Positions 62,732 through 64,000 of a stretch of 64,000 nucleotides of DNA are shown here, in pieces; within the stretch, counting starts at the first letter, position 1; each line of letters begins with the position of its first letter. The notes under the pieces were generated by a model, which was not told the DNA's origin, searched no databases, and was given only the letters and a program-made list of their open reading frames with translations. The DNA is from Paragemmobacter kunshanensis (GTDB taxonomy: Bacteria; Pseudomonadota; Alphaproteobacteria; Rhodobacterales; Rhodobacteraceae). The stretch lies in assembly GCF_011059185.1 (NCBI RefSeq), contig NZ_JAALFE010000003.1:186001-250000 (forward strand), given 5' to 3'. The translations under genes were made by a program, and so were the position numbers.

Positions 62732-63310
62732 TCAGCCTTCGCGGGTCAGGCCGGGGACCCAGAGGACGTCGGCCTTGCCGTCGTCGTTGGCGATGCGGCC
62801 TGCGACGAAGAACCAGTCGGAGAGGCGGTTGAGGTATTTCACCGCCTCGGGGTTGACCGATTCCATGGTGGCGAGTTCGACCGTGAGGCGTTCGGCGCGG
62901 CGGCAGACGGTGCGGCAAAGGTGGAGGTAGGTGGCCAGCGGCGAGCCGCCCGGCAGGATGAAGGAGCGCAGCGGCTGCAGTTTCGCGTTCATCGCGTCGA
63001 TCTCGCGTTCGAGGCGGAGAACCTGTGCTTCCTGCATGCGGAGGGGGGTGTAGGGGAGGGTGGCGTCGAGATGCATGTCGGGGGTGCAGAGATCGGCCCC
63101 CATGTCGAAGAGATCGTTCGAGATGCGGGCGAGGGCGGCGTCCATGTCGCCGGTGGCATGCAGGCGGGCAAGGCCCACGGTGGCGTTGGTTTCATCCACG
63201 GTGCCATAGGCGGAAACGCGGGTGGCGTGCTTGGCGACGCGGGCGCCGTTGCCGAGCGCGGTTTCCCCGGCGTCGCCGGTCTTGGTGTAGATCTTGGACA
63301 GGACGACCAT
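62732..63310 (-). CDS. Cob(I)alamin adenosyltransferase, PduO type
   Basis: 192 residues. Makes adenosylcobalamin from cob(I)alamin and ATP. ATP motif SKIYTKTGDAGETALGNGARVAKHATRVSAYGTVDETNA; helical bundle with FILPGGSPLATYLHLCRTVCRRAER and NPEAVKYLNRLSDWFFVAGR. Product needed by ethylmalonyl-CoA and methylmalonyl-CoA mutases, which fits the Mcd/Etf/Hbd set here. Four bases after the HIG1-like gene. Confidence 0.92.
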   Translation of the reverse strand: MVVLSKIYTKTGDAGETALGNGARVAKHATRVSAYGTVDETNATVGLARLHATGDMDAALARISNDLFDMGADLCTPDMHLDATLPYTPLRMQEAQVLRLEREIDAMNAKLQPLRSFILPGGSPLATYLHLCRTVCRRAERLTVELATMESVNPEAVKYLNRLSDWFFVAGRIANDDGKADVLWVPGLTREG

Positions 63311-63314
63311 CGGT

Positions 63315-63518
63315 TTACCCCTTGGATTTCAGATAGGCGAAGGCGACGATCAGGGCGACTGCCACGGCCTGCGCGATGATGCGGTAGCGCATGATGCGGT
63401 TGGCGTGCTTGCGGTTGAAATCGCCGCCCTTGGCGAAGCCGCCGATGCCGACCATCAGGATGGCCAGAACCGCGAAGGCGGCAAGGGCTGCGATGATGAA
63501 AAGCGGATCTGACAGCAT
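63315..63518 (-). CDS. Twin-transmembrane (HIG1-like) small protein
   Basis: 67 residues with two TM helices (about 5-27 and 46-64) joined by a basic loop GGDFNRKHANRIMRYRII. This matches the HIG1/twin-TM proteins of alphaproteobacteria; mitochondrial HIG1 relatives associate with respiratory supercomplexes. Probably in one transcript with the adenosyltransferase gene. Bacterial role not established. Confidence 0.8.
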   Translation of the reverse strand: MLSDPLFIIAALAAFAVLAILMVGIGGFAKGGDFNRKHANRIMRYRIIAQAVAVALIVAFAYLKSKG

Positions 63519-63573
63519 GGCGTTCCCCTTCGTGCTGGGGGTGATCTAGGGGAGAAGTGACAAAAAGCGAAAG

Positions 63574-63602
63574 GGCAAATCGCCCCGGCGGGGCGAATTG
63601 CC
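63574..63602 (-). terminator. Terminator of the SDR gene
   Basis: 13-base arms (63574-63586 and 63590-63602) pairing except for one or two positions; minus-strand tail CTTTCGCTTTTTG. 17 bases past the SDR stop. Confidence 0.75.
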
Positions 63603-63618
63603 GCCCGGGGCAGTGGAT

Positions 63619-64000
63619 CTAGCCCCGTGCGACGACGCGGTCGAGCAGGCGTGTGGGCAGGATCCGGCGCAAGAGGCCCGCGATATGGGTGGGGGTGGTG
63701 ACGTAGTAGCGGGCGCGGGGACGCGGCGATTCGAGGGCGTGGATCAGTTTCGCGGTGACGGCGGCGGCGGGGAGTTCCCAGCGGTCTTTCCGGGCATCGG
63801 GCTTGTAGAGGCGATCCAGCAGGGTGGCGTATTCGTCGCGCCGGGCGGAGTTTTCCCAGTCGATCCATTTTTCGAAATGCGGGATGGCGTTTTCGCGGAT
63901 GCGGGTGCCGATGGGGCCGGGCTCGATGAGGATGACCTCGATCCCGGTGCCCTGCATTTCAAGGCGCAGGACATCGGACAGCCCTTCCAGCGCGAATTTG
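63619..64000 (-). CDS. Short-chain dehydrogenase/reductase, C-terminal part (partial)
   Basis: Open to the window edge; 127 codons visible. It begins KFALEGLSDVLRLEMQGTGIEV, the segment right after the catalytic Tyr-x-x-x-Lys of classical SDRs (the Lys is the first codon visible), then VILIEPGPIGTRIRENA and a C-terminal region for substrate binding (YYVTTPTHIAGLLRRILP). NAD(P)-binding half is outside. The internal Met that could give a 112-residue ORF is not a real start. Substrate unknown. Confidence 0.85.
   Translation of the reverse strand, partial: KFALEGLSDVLRLEMQGTGIEVILIEPGPIGTRIRENAIPHFEKWIDWENSARRDEYATLLDRLYKPDARKDRWELPAAAVTAKLIHALESPRPRARYYVTTPTHIAGLLRRILPTRLLDRVVARG

Noticed and set aside
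63619-63957. Complete 112-residue protein starting at an internal Met
   Set aside because: The frame stays open to the window edge, and the residues before that Met continue the SDR Tyr-x-x-x-Lys region.

Overview
This is a 64 kb, very GC-rich chromosomal stretch from an alphaproteobacterium, most likely order Rhodobacterales (Paracoccaceae; relatives of Rhodobacter, Gemmobacter or Tabrizicola). The gene set points there: the pckA / chvI-chvG-hprK-rapZ-EIIA-HPr block, a methylsuccinyl-CoA dehydrogenase of the ethylmalonyl-CoA pathway, an Irr-boxed membrane ferritin (mbfA), a GTTC-N7-GTTC LexA box in front of dnaE2, DUF2794 and DUF6473 proteins, and Hint-domain surface proteins. I see no rRNA, tRNA, CRISPR array, prophage or insertion sequence. 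About 62 protein genes are supported; the long ORFs antisense to them are GC-driven shadows.

Layout. 1-5.3 kb: end of a ferredoxin reductase, rsmD, a HAD phosphatase, rlmN, an IalB-like secreted protein, an AnsA-type asparaginase, DUF2794 and a 50-residue secreted peptide. 5.3-9.9 kb: mbfA with its Irr box and two unexplained palindromic operators, a nitroreductase, a YbaL-like antiporter lacking its RCK domain, and a YcaQ-like glycosylase. 9.9-15.3 kb: lytic transglycosylase, RNase R, a GNAT acetyltransferase and dapE. 15.5-20.2 kb: three related Hint-domain genes; two are choice-of-anchor-L/Hint proteins with intact Cys and His, and the middle one has lost both. 20.5-25.8 kb: dapD, a LOG-family gene, a CcdA-antitoxin-like remnant, an SOS-controlled dnaE2 that lacks its usual C-terminal domain, and a RidA protein. 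25.8-32 kb: pterin dehydratase, a COG3146 acyltransferase-like protein, GDPD, a second RidA, and a type I secretion ATPase/adaptor pair. 32-37.5 kb: mlaA-mlaC, an MttB-superfamily methyltransferase and PBP1A. 37.7-44.8 kb: glnK-amtB, an aromatic/aspartate aminotransferase, a mercaptopyruvate sulfurtransferase, smpB, an EamA transporter, an unrecognised membrane-anchored protein and dapA. 44.9-51.3 kb: Slt-type transglycosylase, an MFS transporter, methylsuccinyl-CoA dehydrogenase and a TauE/SafE permease. 51.5-57.9 kb: pckA divergent from chvI-chvG-hprK-rapZ-EIIA-HPr. 57.9-64 kb: an acyltransferase, 3-hydroxybutyryl-CoA dehydrogenase, DUF6473, etfA/etfB, a PduO-type adenosyltransferase, a HIG1-like protein and an SDR fragment.

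Shared themes. Lysine/diaminopimelate and wall metabolism: dapE, dapD, dapA, PBP1A and two lytic transglycosylases. C2/C4 assimilation: methylsuccinyl-CoA dehydrogenase, ETF as its electron acceptor, 3-hydroxybutyryl-CoA dehydrogenase, a cobalamin adenosyltransferase that can feed the B12 mutases, and PEP carboxykinase. Translation and RNA: rsmD, rlmN, RNase R, smpB, rapZ.

The intergenic DNA carries several dispersed families: (a) palindromes of the type GATTTCTG-N3-CAGAAATC at five loci; (b) a CATCTTGG..AAATACCC element at three loci; (c) a GGGGTGAACCCCGCCCTACG element clustered at 20.2 and 51.3 kb; (d) a GGTGCA-based tandem motif at 1.4 and 50.3 kb. The most unusual protein locus is the Hint trio, in which an active-looking pair flanks a degenerate partner started by TTG one base after its neighbour.
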